Notes: generated by a model not told the origin, from the sequence alone. A stretch of 64,000 bases of DNA from Paraflavitalea sp. CAU 1676 (GCF_029223285.1 NZ_JARHUJ010000002.1:310001-374000), one strand, 5' to 3'; positions 52,674 through 62,213 are shown, numbered from the stretch's first letter. Translations and numbers: made by a program.

Positions 52674-55600
52674 TTAAAAGGTGAGTTGAATACCGGCATT
52701 GACGACACGGAGTGTTGGAATGTTGAACGACTGGTTTTCAGGATCCCATCCTTTATAGTTGGTGAACGTAAGCAGGTTTTGCGCCTGGATATAAAAACGG
52801 CAGTTCTGGATCTTTGCTTTCTTTACCAGGGCAGCCGGGAGGGTATACGAAAGGGCCACATTTTTTACCCGTATAAAAGCGATGGTGCCATAATAGTTTT
52901 CATCGTACTCGTAGGGAACCGTTGAAGGTAGTGAGTAATTATTCGTTATCCGGGGCACTGTTGCAATATCACCCGGCTTTTGCCAGCGATGCTCAAACCG
53001 CTCCACGTCCATGGGGTCATGACCTGCGCTATTAAATAAATTTGAATGGGTAATTGGTCCTGTTTGTTTGGAGAATTGCAGGAACACGTCGAGCTGGACC
53101 CCTTTGTATTGAAAGGTGTTGTTTAACCCTCCAAAATACTTTTTAGACAGATCAAAAATGACCGTTCTGTCTGCATCGGTCAATACATTGACGTTAGAAG
53201 TGTCCTTGGCGCCCGATTTCCAAACGTTGAGCCCGGTTTGCGGATTTACGCCCACAAAATCGTACGTAAGCGCCAGCGACAACGGATAGCCCACCCTGTA
53301 TTTACTGGCATAAGATGAGCCTGCCAGGTTATCGTACCGCACCAGTTTGTTGCGGGGGAGAGAAAGGTTGAGGGCCATACTCCAGGTAAAGTTTTTGCTG
53401 CGCACATTCACGGTGTTGAGTTCAAACTCCAGGCCTGTGTTCTGTACGATCGCCGGCAGGTTGGCCTGCACGCCGCTAAAGCCCACGAATAACGGCAAAC
53501 TATAGGTTACGAGCTGGTTGGATGAGCGGTTGCGGTAATAGCTGGTGGTGAGCAGGAGCCTGTCGTTCAGGAAACCCAGTTCCAGGGCAACTTCGGCTTT
53601 CTTATTCACCTCCCAGCTATAGCTGTCATTGGCGAGACCGTTGGGCGTAAGGCCCGCATCGTTGACGTAGGTAAAACGGCCTGCCGAATACAGCGTCATA
53701 TATCCATAATCCGGTATCACATCGTTGCCCGTGCTACCATAACTGCCCCGTATTTTTCCAAAGCTCAGGATGTTCAGGTTCTCTTTTACCCAATTTTCTT
53801 CGGAGAACAGCCAGGCTGCACCGATGGCGCCAAAGTTGCCGAAGCGTTTACCCGGGGCAAAGCGGCTTGACCCATCCCGGCGGGCCGTTAGGTTCACAAT
53901 GTATTTGTCGTCCAGGGTGTAGCCCAGGCGGCCAAACAAGGCATTGTAAGCATATTCTGTCTTTTCGGCAACTGGTTCACGACGGCCGCCCAGATTTGGG
54001 TTGCCCATCAAGGCATCATTGGGATAACCATAAACATCGAGGCTCGTTCCATCCGTCCTCTTTCGCTGGAAGGTGGTGCCCACCAATACATTGAACTTGC
54101 TGCCACCTATTCTTTTTTCATACTCCAGCTGGGGCTCTACATTCCAGGTGGTGTGCGAAATGCTCATTTGATTGGTGGTTCTTAGATATTCACCGTAACT
54201 GACCCAGGTAGAGGGGGCGCTGGTTGTAGCTGGCTTCCTGGTGAACGAATTGTTTTGTACCTGGCTGAAACCCAGGCCGGCCTTCAGCTTCAGGCCGGGC
54301 AACAATTCATAGCTCAGAATGCCGTTCGTAACCAGGTTGGAGAGGTTGCCCCTGTATATCCGCTCCATGGCAGCCAGGGGATTATTGAAGGTTGGAGTGA
54401 GAGGCCCCCAGTTTATTTTGCCCAAGGAATCACGTGCTGGTGGCGCAATAGGTGATAGGTACATTGCCAAAGTAGCCATATCAGTGCCCGTCACCCTGTT
54501 GTCGTCCAGGCCATAACCCGCAGAAAACTGCGCTGTGAACTTGCGGTTGGAAGACCGGTGGTTCACGGTGAGGCGCCCATTGTATTTGCGATCGGCCAAA
54601 TCACTGGGGAACACGGTTGTTTCGCGCAAAAAGCTGCCGCTGAAAGTAAACGAAGTATTGTCGTTGCCCCCCTGTACCGTCATCTGCGCTCTGTTGTAAT
54701 GGGCTGTATTGCCCACGATAAAATCCTGCCAGTCGGTGTAACGGGTAGTGTCCCATTTGGTAAGATCGTTGGTATAAAGTGACGGTGCGGTAGCCAGGGT
54801 ATACCCATCATTTTTAATGCCCTCGTAACGCATGTCGAGGAACTGGCGACGGCTCATCATTTTTACCTTCTTACTTATTTCGCCCCAGCCTGTAGAAACG
54901 TTGATGTCGACGCTGGTGCGGCCAGGTTTTCCTTTTTTGGTGGTGATCAGCACGACCCCGTTGCCACCACGGCTGCCATAAATGGCCGTAGCGTCGGCGT
55001 CTTTCAATACTTCCATGCTCTCGATCTCATTCGGGTTAAGACTGTTGAGCGGACTGATGTCCAACAACGGAAAACTAGACTGGTTACCGACCCTGCTAAA
55101 GGAGCTGGAAGGATAGGGTACACCATCAACGATAATAAGGGGTTCATTGGCGCCCGGCCGTACGCTGTTGAGGCCGCGGATGCGAATGCTGAAACCAGTA
55201 CCCGGCAGGCCGCTCTGCTGTACAATGTCGAGGCCTGCTACGCGGCCCTGCAAGGCTGCCAATGGGTTGCTCACCGGTTGCTTTTCAATCGTGGCTGCAT
55301 CCACTTTACCTACACTGCCGGTATTGTTACGCCGGGAGGTGGAGTAGTAACCTTTGTTCACGACGATCTCGCCCAGGCTGGACATGGACACTTCCATGTC
55401 GATGGTTACGTTGGTGCGGCCATTGAGCGACACGAGTTTGGTTTCGAAGCCCACATAAGAAACTTCCAGGATGGCGGTGCCCGGCACGTTCAGTAACGTG
55501 AATTCGCCTTTGGCATCGGTGAGGGTGCCCTGGCTGGTGCCTTTCACCTTTACGCTGGCGCCGCTGAGGCCGGCGCCTGCTTTGTCGGTTACTTTGCCCG

Positions 55601-56021
55601 TCACTTCCTGCGGGGGTGGGGGAGCAATGGGAGCGGGCGCTTCTTTTTTTTGTTCAATGAGTATGGTGGCATTTTCGACCCGGTACGTAAAGCCGGATCC
55701 CTGGAGGCAAACGTTCAGTACTTCTTCGACGGTTGCGTTCCTGACCTTTACCGTAACCGGTTTGATCTCTTTAAGCAGTGTTTCGTTGTAAAGGATCGAT
55801 AGATTGGTTTGCCGGGACATTTCCTTGAATACCCTTTGTACAGGTACATTTTTGAGCGAAATGGTTACCCGTTCCTGCGAAATGCCCTTGGCTGCCACCT
55901 GCAGGCTTCCGACTAATAATAGGAATGCTGTACATTTCATAACGATCAGCATTTGTTTTGGTACCAGTCTCCATCTTGCGTGCAGCAAGGAATGGAGGCT
56001 GAAATAAAGCCTCAATTGCAT
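52674..56021 (-). CDS. SusC/RagA family TonB-dependent transporter with STN domain
   Basis: 1115 residues. Signal about 25-45 (CTAFLLLVGSLQVAAKGI). The STN domain (about 50-115, VTISLKNVPVQRVFKEMSRQ) contacts the FecR anti-sigma factor. A carboxypeptidase-regulatory-like domain follows (VTGKVTDKAGAGLSGASVKV), then the plug with EIVVNKGYYSTSRRNNTGSV and LQGRVAGLDIV, and a 22-strand barrel ending LRVVNAGIQLTF. It imports the substrate bound by SusD with TonB energy. The STN domain and the linked sigma/FecR pair mean that substrate sensing is by trans-envelope signalling. The STN domain carries no other enzyme. Confidence 0.95.
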   Translation of the reverse strand: MQLRLYFSLHSLLHARWRLVPKQMLIVMKCTAFLLLVGSLQVAAKGISQERVTISLKNVPVQRVFKEMSRQTNLSILYNETLLKEIKPVTVKVRNATVEEVLNVCLQGSGFTYRVENATILIEQKKEAPAPIAPPPPQEVTGKVTDKAGAGLSGASVKVKGTSQGTLTDAKGEFTLLNVPGTAILEVSYVGFETKLVSLNGRTNVTIDMEVSMSSLGEIVVNKGYYSTSRRNNTGSVGKVDAATIEKQPVSNPLAALQGRVAGLDIVQQSGLPGTGFSIRIRGLNSVRPGANEPLIIVDGVPYPSSSFSRVGNQSSFPLLDISPLNSLNPNEIESMEVLKDADATAIYGSRGGNGVVLITTKKGKPGRTSVDINVSTGWGEISKKVKMMSRRQFLDMRYEGIKNDGYTLATAPSLYTNDLTKWDTTRYTDWQDFIVGNTAHYNRAQMTVQGGNDNTSFTFSGSFLRETTVFPSDLADRKYNGRLTVNHRSSNRKFTAQFSAGYGLDDNRVTGTDMATLAMYLSPIAPPARDSLGKINWGPLTPTFNNPLAAMERIYRGNLSNLVTNGILSYELLPGLKLKAGLGFSQVQNNSFTRKPATTSAPSTWVSYGEYLRTTNQMSISHTTWNVEPQLEYEKRIGGSKFNVLVGTTFQRKRTDGTSLDVYGYPNDALMGNPNLGGRREPVAEKTEYAYNALFGRLGYTLDDKYIVNLTARRDGSSRFAPGKRFGNFGAIGAAWLFSEENWVKENLNILSFGKIRGSYGSTGNDVIPDYGYMTLYSAGRFTYVNDAGLTPNGLANDSYSWEVNKKAEVALELGFLNDRLLLTTSYYRNRSSNQLVTYSLPLFVGFSGVQANLPAIVQNTGLEFELNTVNVRSKNFTWSMALNLSLPRNKLVRYDNLAGSSYASKYRVGYPLSLALTYDFVGVNPQTGLNVWKSGAKDTSNVNVLTDADRTVIFDLSKKYFGGLNNTFQYKGVQLDVFLQFSKQTGPITHSNLFNSAGHDPMDVERFEHRWQKPGDIATVPRITNNYSLPSTVPYEYDENYYGTIAFIRVKNVALSYTLPAALVKKAKIQNCRFYIQAQNLLTFTNYKGWDPENQSFNIPTLRVVNAGIQLTF

Positions 56022-56095
56022 ACTTTTGTGATGTTTGGGTTAATGAATAAGCAGTCTGCCAGAATGTTTATGACGTGAGCCCAGACACTACGGGG

Positions 56096-56150
56096 CCATG
56101 CTTCGAACATGGACCTGCGAACCGGGAAGTGTATCCAGCACAACCCGGTT
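56096..56150 (-). promoter_or_regulatory. hairpins in susC leader
   Basis: The 214-bp gap between FecR and SusC holds CCATG/CATGG (56096-56112, loop CTTCGAA) and AACCGGG/CCCGGTT (56120-56150, loop 17 nt). On the minus strand no T-run follows, so these are leader structures rather than terminators. Confidence 0.35.
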
Positions 56151-56235
56151 TTTTATTGGGACGATTTGTTTGATGCCAAACTAAGAAGTGGTGTTCTTTG
56201 ATACGGAATTCAACAGGATGGAGGTTGTGTGAAGT

Positions 56236-57360
56236 TTATGGTGATGGCAATACAACAATTCTATTTTCTTCTACCCGGAACTGTGGTCCCTGCGCTTTCA
56301 GCATGGTGAGTATGGCTGATAATGGCAGGTTGCGCCCTATGCGGCCGCCCAGTGATACATTGGGCGTGCTTCCTTCATAACTAACATCTATGTCGTACCA
56401 TCGGTTTAATTGACGCATTACTGAGGGCAGGTCCAGTTTGTCGAACTCGAAAAATCCTTTTCGCCAGGCCACTGCGGCTGTGGTGTCGGTTTCAACAACT
56501 TTCAATTGATCGGATTGCAGTACGGCCTGCTGGCCGGGTTGTAATTGTGCGTTCTGTTGTTGGTAGCGTACAGCCACGCGTCCCTGGAGGAGGGTAGTGC
56601 GTGCTGCTGGTTCTTCGGCATAAGCATTGATATTGAACTCGGTGCCGAGTACCGTCACTTCTGCATTGTTGACCAGTACATGGAACGGCTTTTTAGGGTC
56701 ATGGGCTACATCGAAATAGGCTTCGCCGCTGAGCTCAACCTTTCTTTCTGAACCGGGAAAACTGACCGGGAACCGGAGTGAGGAAGCCGCATTCAACCAT
56801 ACTTTCGATCCATCTGCCAGTATTACGGCATATTGTCCGCCTCTTGGCGTGCGTACCACATTATAAGCCATTGCTTCCCCTGCTCCCTGATAACTAACGG
56901 CCCCTGCGCCATTGAACACTGCAACATTACCTTCGCTGGCTACTTTACCGCTGGCAGTATCTAACTGGATCTCTTTTCCATTGGCGAGTACCAGCGTGGC
57001 TTTATCACTTCCCGGTGGTTTATCATGGACGGTATTCGTTACAGTACCCTGTTCGGGTTTCTCTTTTCTATCCAGTAACAGGTACCAGATGGCTGCAGAT
57101 AGGGCGACCAATACGGCAGCTGCGGCGGCCCATTTGCGCCAGTTAAAGCGCAACACTTTTCCGTTGCCGGTGATGTGCTGCTGAATGCCGGCGTAAGTGG
57201 CGGCCAGCCATTCCTTTTGCTCATCGGGCTTTAATTGCGACCAGGCGTTGTTGGTGTCAGCCGTTTGCTCAAGCCACTTATGGACCTGTGCGTCCTCCTC
57301 TGCAGTACTTTGGCCTGCGAGGTACCGATCGAGCATGGATTCCATGAGTTCATTCATCAT
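56236..57360 (-). CDS. FecR family anti-sigma factor
   Basis: 374 residues. A cytoplasmic N-terminal part of about 90 residues (DRYLAGQSTAEEDAQVHKWL) would hold the sigma factor. One membrane helix (WAAAAAVLVALSAAIWYLLL) follows, then the periplasmic FecR domain with TPRGGQYAVILADGSKVWLN and SLRFPVSFPGSERKVELSGE, and a C-terminal STN-contact domain (LDLPSVMRQLNRWYDIDVSY). It releases the sigma factor when the SusC STN domain signals substrate. The gene begins 89 bp after the sigma gene stop. Confidence 0.95.
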   Translation of the reverse strand: MMNELMESMLDRYLAGQSTAEEDAQVHKWLEQTADTNNAWSQLKPDEQKEWLAATYAGIQQHITGNGKVLRFNWRKWAAAAAVLVALSAAIWYLLLDRKEKPEQGTVTNTVHDKPPGSDKATLVLANGKEIQLDTASGKVASEGNVAVFNGAGAVSYQGAGEAMAYNVVRTPRGGQYAVILADGSKVWLNAASSLRFPVSFPGSERKVELSGEAYFDVAHDPKKPFHVLVNNAEVTVLGTEFNINAYAEEPAARTTLLQGRVAVRYQQQNAQLQPGQQAVLQSDQLKVVETDTTAAVAWRKGFFEFDKLDLPSVMRQLNRWYDIDVSYEGSTPNVSLGGRIGRNLPLSAILTMLKAQGPQFRVEENRIVVLPSP

Positions 57361-57449
57361 AGGTTATATAATGAAGTCGTGCGAAAATCGGGCAGGTACT
57401 ATCCGTTGTTAAAAAATATTTAAACGGTAACAACGGGTTGGTCAGGATG

Positions 57450-58019
57450 CTAAAACCACCATAGGAGAAAGGATAATTTGTCGAGCTTGATGCGCAACTG
57501 GCTGAGGGCTGTAGTGAGTTGATTACGTACCGTTTGCTCCGATAGTCCCAGCTTTTGGGCGATCTGTGCAAAGTTGAGGTGCTCGAAGCGGCTTAGCTTA
57601 AATATCTCCCGGATACGGGGCGATAATTCTTCTATGGCCTGGTGCAACTCCGACTCGAGTTGCCGGGCATACAGCAATTCTTCTGTACTTAGGGTAATGG
57701 ATGGCAGGTGAGCGATCTGCTCCTGGTATTTCCGGCGGGTACTATTCTTGCGGATATGGTCTATGATGCGATAGCGCACCGCTGCGTACAGAAAGGCACG
57801 CATTGATTGCTTGATGGTTATGGTGGCGCGTTCCTGCCACACATGTACAAAGATATCCTGGATGATGTCGCGGGCCTCTTCGAGCGATGAAAGCCGGGCC
57901 GCTGCAAAGGCGGTGAGTGGTTCAGCATATTGCCCGTATAACTGAGCAAGTGCATTTTCATCGCCGGTTTGCAGTTTCTCTAATAGCGCAGTGTCGTCGT
58001 ATGCAGTAGTTGGGAGCAA
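57450..58019 (-). CDS. ECF sigma-70 family RNA polymerase sigma factor
   Basis: 189 residues, typical of the ECF sigma factors of Bacteroidota paired with FecR. Region 2: ENALAQLYGQYAEPLTAFAA, EARDIIQDIFVHVWQERATI. Region 4: YARQLESELHQAIEELSPRI, then FKLSRFEHLNFAQIAQKLGL and TVRNQLTTALSQLRIKLDKL (helix-turn-helix). It reads the promoter of the SusCD-protease operon and probably its own. It is the first gene of the leftward unit. Confidence 0.95.
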   Translation of the reverse strand: MLPTTAYDDTALLEKLQTGDENALAQLYGQYAEPLTAFAAARLSSLEEARDIIQDIFVHVWQERATITIKQSMRAFLYAAVRYRIIDHIRKNSTRRKYQEQIAHLPSITLSTEELLYARQLESELHQAIEELSPRIREIFKLSRFEHLNFAQIAQKLGLSEQTVRNQLTTALSQLRIKLDKLSFLLWWF

Positions 58020-58347
58020 AATAATCAGTCAAATATTGCTGCTAAAGTAATCAATCGTTTGCATACATGGCTAACACTTGTTCAGTTTTTACGTGGATGG
58101 TTGTGTAACAGTTAAATGGCTTGCCTGCTGAGATTAATTTACATGGCTTGTGCGGGTGAAGGATATTTACTAATATTGCACCGCATCTATGAATCACTAC
58201 TTCAAAATATTCTATTCGTACATGGCTTTCCTGCGGAGCGCCTGTGCGAACGTGCCATAATTCAGCTACCCAATTCCCCTCTCTTATCGTTGTTCCTGTA
58301 ATCCGGGTGTGTTGTACATCCTAATTATTCATTTTAAACAATTTATT
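58020..58347. other. gap between divergent sigma and dehydrogenase genes
   Basis: No gene is supported here. A short frame at 58116-58301 has no family pattern. The region presumably holds the promoters of the leftward sigma gene and of the rightward dehydrogenase gene; no exact -33/-7 pair was found. Confidence 0.5.
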
Positions 58348-59427
58348 GTGAAACGAATTGCTGTTACCGGCATGGGTAAGGTAGGCTCTTTAGTGGGCAC
58401 CTTGCTGGCCGATCTGTTTACCGTTACCGGTATTGACAAACAGGAGCCTGCCATGCCTGTTGATTTTACCACTGTTACAGGCAATGTGACCGATCCTGCC
58501 GCCCTGCGTCAGTTGCTGGCTGGTCACGATGCTGTTGTTTCGTGCCTGCCTTACAACCTCAACCTGGGGGTAGCTAAAGTGGCTTATGAACTGGGTATTC
58601 ATTATTTCGATCTTACGGAGGATGTGGCCACTACGGCTGCTATCCGCGACATGGCGCAAACTTCCAAGGGAGTGATGGTGCCGCAGTGCGGATTGGCGCC
58701 GGGCTTTATCGGCATCGTTGGTTCGCAGCTCACGAAATCATTTACTAAACTGCGCGATATTGAATTGCGTGTAGGTGCGTTGCCTCGCTATCCCAATGGC
58801 TTGATGGGTTACTCTTTTACCTGGTCGCCCGCGGGTGTTATCAATGAATACATCAATGACGCCGAAGTGATCCATAACGGGGTACGCAAAATGGTGCCTT
58901 CGCTGGAAGGGCTCGAGACGATCAATATTGAAGGACAGGAGTTTGAGGCTTTCTCTACTTCCGGTGGCCTGGGCACACTCTGCGAAACCCTGGAGGGAAA
59001 GGTGGATACGCTGAATTACAAAACGATCCGTTATCCTGGCCATGCCCGGCTGATGCGTTTCCTGTTGTATGAGCTGATCCTGAAGGAAAAAAGGGAACTT
59101 TGCGAGCAGATACTGACGGAAGCCAAACCGCCCGTTAAAGAAGATGTTGTGTATGTGTATGCGGTAGTGGAAGGCTGGGCCGGCAAGGACCTGAAGCGCG
59201 AAGAGTTCTACCGGGCTTATCATCCGATAGACATTCATGGCCGCAATTGGCGTGCTATCTCCTGGACCACAGCAGCCTCGGTGGCGGCGGTGGTGGAAAT
59301 GGTGGCCAATGGAAAACTCCCTGCCAAAGGATTTGTGAAGCAGGAGGATATCAGCCTGGAAGATTTTTATGCCACCCGTTGGGGCAGGCTGTATGCAGAC
59401 GATCAATCAAACCATACAACTCATTAA
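58348..59427 (+). CDS. saccharopine dehydrogenase family protein
   Basis: 359 residues from a GTG at 58348; an in-frame GTG at 58309 would add 13 residues. KRIAVTGMGKVGSLVGTLLAD is the Rossmann start, then TVTGNVTDPAALRQLLAGHD, VVSCLPYNLNLGVAKVAYEL and GIHYFDLTED, typical of the LYS9-type saccharopine dehydrogenases. APGFIGIVG and the GGLGTLCETL segment belong to the C-terminal domain. It would cleave saccharopine to glutamate and aminoadipate semialdehyde, or a related reaction. The DUF1338 gene starts 1 bp after the stop, so the two act together, probably in lysine breakdown. Confidence 0.85.
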   Translation: MKRIAVTGMGKVGSLVGTLLADLFTVTGIDKQEPAMPVDFTTVTGNVTDPAALRQLLAGHDAVVSCLPYNLNLGVAKVAYELGIHYFDLTEDVATTAAIRDMAQTSKGVMVPQCGLAPGFIGIVGSQLTKSFTKLRDIELRVGALPRYPNGLMGYSFTWSPAGVINEYINDAEVIHNGVRKMVPSLEGLETINIEGQEFEAFSTSGGLGTLCETLEGKVDTLNYKTIRYPGHARLMRFLLYELILKEKRELCEQILTEAKPPVKEDVVYVYAVVEGWAGKDLKREEFYRAYHPIDIHGRNWRAISWTTAASVAAVVEMVANGKLPAKGFVKQEDISLEDFYATRWGRLYADDQSNHTTH

Positions 59428-59428
59428 G

Positions 59429-60334
59429 ATGACAACGAAGCTCAATACTTTGCAGGCCGTGCTCGATGGCCTCATGCTGCGCTATAAGGAACGGGTGCCC
59501 GATGTGGCAGCCATCGTTCGTGCAATGATCGGCGCTGGTATCATTGCCCAAGAGCAGGAGATAGAAAATGACCATATTGCTTTTCGCACGCTGGGCGTTC
59601 CGCACCTGGGCATCGCTTCGCTCGAAAAGATCTTTCTCCACTACGGTTACCAGAAGCGTGACTACTATTTCTTCAAAGAGAAAAAACTCAATGCCTTCTG
59701 GTATGCGCCACCGGTAGCCGGGTTGCCCCGCATCTTTGTTTCTGAATTGCGCGTGGCCGACCTTTCGGCGGAAGCGCAGCGGATCATTCACCATTATACC
59801 GATAAGGTGACTGCCGATCCGGTGGATGCGTTGAACCTCGATGATGTGGAAGCGGTGGATCATTACCTGCATTCCAGTTCATGGGAGCTGCCTACGCTGG
59901 CAGATTATGAAGCATTGGCGGGTGAGTCGGAGTACGCCGCCTGGGCGATCTATAACCGGTACTACCTCAATCACTATACGCTTTCGATCCACAACCTGAA
60001 AAAGCCTTACGATACACTGGAGGCTTTCAATGCCTTCCTTGAACAACAGGGTATCATCCTGAACGATTCGGGCGGTAAGATCAAACAAAGTCCGGACGGC
60101 AACCTGCTGCAGAGCAGTACGGTGGCCGGGCTGGTGGACGCGGATTTTGCCGGTGGCGGCCGTAAGACCATTCCCGGGTCTTATGTCGAGTTTGCCGAGC
60201 GCCGGGTGCTGGAGCCTTTCAGGCATCTGCCGGCTTCGGAGATCACAGCTGCGCACCGGCGCGAAGGCTTTGAGGCCGGTAATGCCGACAAGATCTTCGA
60301 GAGTACCTACCTGGAGCAAACGGGTAAACGATAA
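59429..60334 (+). CDS. DUF1338 protein, putative 2-oxoadipate dioxygenase/decarboxylase
   Basis: 301 residues from the ATG at 59429. DUF1338 pattern: NDHIAFRTLGVPHLGIASLE (an iron-ligand His in the first block), FWYAPPVAGLPRIFVSELRV (Glu ligand), AAWAIYNRYYLNHYTLSIHN (further His) and STVAGLVDADFAGGGRKTIP, with the conserved VEFAERRVL at the end. Members such as HglS/YdcJ convert 2-oxoadipate to 2-hydroxyglutarate with iron and oxygen in lysine catabolism; plant members act in the same pathway. The translational coupling to a saccharopine dehydrogenase supports that role here. Confidence 0.88.
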   Translation: MTTKLNTLQAVLDGLMLRYKERVPDVAAIVRAMIGAGIIAQEQEIENDHIAFRTLGVPHLGIASLEKIFLHYGYQKRDYYFFKEKKLNAFWYAPPVAGLPRIFVSELRVADLSAEAQRIIHHYTDKVTADPVDALNLDDVEAVDHYLHSSSWELPTLADYEALAGESEYAAWAIYNRYYLNHYTLSIHNLKKPYDTLEAFNAFLEQQGIILNDSGGKIKQSPDGNLLQSSTVAGLVDADFAGGGRKTIPGSYVEFAERRVLEPFRHLPASEITAAHRREGFEAGNADKIFESTYLEQTGKR

Positions 60335-60359
60335 TACTACATGGTTTGCTTTTATACCT

Positions 60360-60391
60360 GGCCCCGCCCCGTCAAGGAGCGGGGCCTTTTT
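60360..60391 (+). terminator. terminator after DUF1338 gene
   Basis: GGCCCCGC (60360-60367) pairs with GCGGGGCC (60379-60386), followed by TTTTTCT. Confidence 0.85.
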
Positions 60392-60474
60392 CTGTAAAGT
60401 CCTGGTAGAAAAGGGTTAAAACACGGTAGACCATGGGTTTTCTCCTGCTTATTTTTAGGTTAAATACCAACACC

Positions 60475-62184
60475 ATGCAAGACTCATTTCAGGTTAGCGG
60501 GAATAACAAAGAAGCATTGTTCTCTTTAAAGGTTCACCGTGGAGATGGGATGGCATTGCTTGCCATGAACTGGAAGAAAGGAAAGCCGCCGGTCGATTTT
60601 GTTGGCTGGGCTATCGAGTTCAAAGAGCCGGGTGAAAAGAGTTTCTTTCCGATCAATAACCGCGTATCCTTTACTGCCAGTAACGGAGAGGTGGACCCGC
60701 TTAAGAAATCCACCCTGGTTGCTCCCATCCAGAAGTTCCGGTGGGTGCATTTTCCGCGCAGTGCCGAAAAGAAAGGTAAGTTCACCTACCGGGTTAAACC
60801 GGTGTTCATGAATAAGGAAGACCGGCTTAGTTACGGAGAGCCGCAGATAGTTGACATTGAACTGGCCCGGGAAACCTATCCGGGCAAACTGAATGTGACC
60901 TTCACCCGGGGATATGTTTCTTCGCAGGCGTTCGTTGACCGTTTTGGTGCCGATTCTATTCCGAAGTTGTTGCCGGGAAAATCGAATCTTGGGTTGGGAT
61001 TTAAGACGGCGCACCCCGAGGCGGAGAATGCCCTGGCGTGGATGGGTTTTGAGGCTCGCCATGCCATCCTGGAAGTGGTGGAGCAGGCCATAGCCGATAA
61101 ATCGGCCAAAGTGCGCGTGCTGGCCTATGACCTGAATGAGCCCGTGTTGGTATCGAAACTTGAAAAGCTGGGCAGGCGACTGGAGATCATTATCGATAAT
61201 TCGGGCGAGCACGGGCATAAAGATTCGAGCGAAACTAAGGCCGCGAAACGCCTTGAGAAGACTGCTCAAAGCGTATTGCGTCAAAAGATGGGTCAGCTGC
61301 AGCACAACAAGGTCATTGTAGCGAAAGGCACTAAAGTGAATGCGGCGGTGATGGGCTCTACCAATTTCAGCTGGCGTGGTTTCTTCGTGCAGGCCAACAA
61401 TGCCATCATTGTGCGGGGCAAAAAAGCCATTGCGCCCTTTTGGGAAGTGTTTGAAGCCTACACAACCAATACCGATAATGCGCCGGGTTTTGGCGGTACA
61501 GGTTCTGCAGAATGGATCAAATTGGACTTGAAAGATATCGACGCCAAAGTGTCGTTTTCCCCGCATGCGGCCAACAATGCTTTACTGGATGTGATCATGG
61601 ACGATATTAGTACAAAAACCACTTCCTCACTTTTCTATTCTTTTGCCTTCTTATTCCAGACGCCTGCTTTGGAGAAAGTGATACAACAGGTGTCGAAGAA
61701 GAATGGACTGTTTGTGTATGGTATTTCCGATAAGAAGGCCGGGGGTATCAAGCTGCAGAAACCGGATGGCAATGTTGTGCCGGTATTCCCTTCAACCCTC
61801 GCACCCAGGAAAACGCCGGAGCCTTTCAAATCCGAGCCTTCGGGTGGGGGAGGCAATCGCATGCACCATAAATTCGCCGTTATAGATTTCGATAAGCCCA
61901 CTGCCCGCGTTTACATGGGTTCTTATAACTTCTCCAGTACGGCCGACAGAAAGAACGGTGAAAACCTGGTGCTGATCAAAGATCGCCGGGTGGCCGTTTC
62001 ATATATGATCGAGGCGCTCCGGTTGTTTGATCATTATCATTTCCGTGTTGCCCAACTGGAAGCAAAGAAGGCGAAGAAAAAGCTCGTTCTCCAAAAGCCT
62101 CCCCGTAAGAAAACTGAAAAACCCTGGTGGCTGGAGGATTATACCAATGCCCGCAAGATCCGTGACCGGGAACTGTTCGCCTAG
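60475..62184 (+). CDS. PLD-like domain protein with N-terminal extension
   Basis: 569 residues from the ATG at 60475; an in-frame ATG at 60433 adds 14 residues. The first 140 residues form an Ig-like or beta-rich module (ALLAMNWKKGKPPVDFVGWA, KFTYRVKPVFMNKEDRL) with no known catalytic role. Two phospholipase-D-like halves follow. The first has QHNKVIVAKGTKVNAAVMGS, with the His and Lys but not the Asp of HxKx4D. The second has MHHKFAVIDFDKPTARVYMG, which is complete. GSTNFS and GSYNFS follow each. It could be a nuclease or a phospholipase. The C-terminus is Lys-rich. It has no export signal. The next gene is 29 bp downstream. Confidence 0.85.
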   Translation: MQDSFQVSGNNKEALFSLKVHRGDGMALLAMNWKKGKPPVDFVGWAIEFKEPGEKSFFPINNRVSFTASNGEVDPLKKSTLVAPIQKFRWVHFPRSAEKKGKFTYRVKPVFMNKEDRLSYGEPQIVDIELARETYPGKLNVTFTRGYVSSQAFVDRFGADSIPKLLPGKSNLGLGFKTAHPEAENALAWMGFEARHAILEVVEQAIADKSAKVRVLAYDLNEPVLVSKLEKLGRRLEIIIDNSGEHGHKDSSETKAAKRLEKTAQSVLRQKMGQLQHNKVIVAKGTKVNAAVMGSTNFSWRGFFVQANNAIIVRGKKAIAPFWEVFEAYTTNTDNAPGFGGTGSAEWIKLDLKDIDAKVSFSPHAANNALLDVIMDDISTKTTSSLFYSFAFLFQTPALEKVIQQVSKKNGLFVYGISDKKAGGIKLQKPDGNVVPVFPSTLAPRKTPEPFKSEPSGGGGNRMHHKFAVIDFDKPTARVYMGSYNFSSTADRKNGENLVLIKDRRVAVSYMIEALRLFDHYHFRVAQLEAKKAKKKLVLQKPPRKKTEKPWWLEDYTNARKIRDRELFA

Positions 62185-62213
62185 TTTACACCTAAACCTT
62201 AAATACATCAATC

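Noticed and set aside
56120-56150. AACCGGG/CCCGGTT hairpin followed by T on the plus strand, as a terminator
   Set aside because: No plus-strand gene lies upstream, and on the minus strand, which is transcribed here, the T-run is on the wrong side.
58116-58301. A 61-codon rightward frame before the saccharopine dehydrogenase
   Set aside because: No family pattern and two cysteines in otherwise random composition; it lies in a promoter region.
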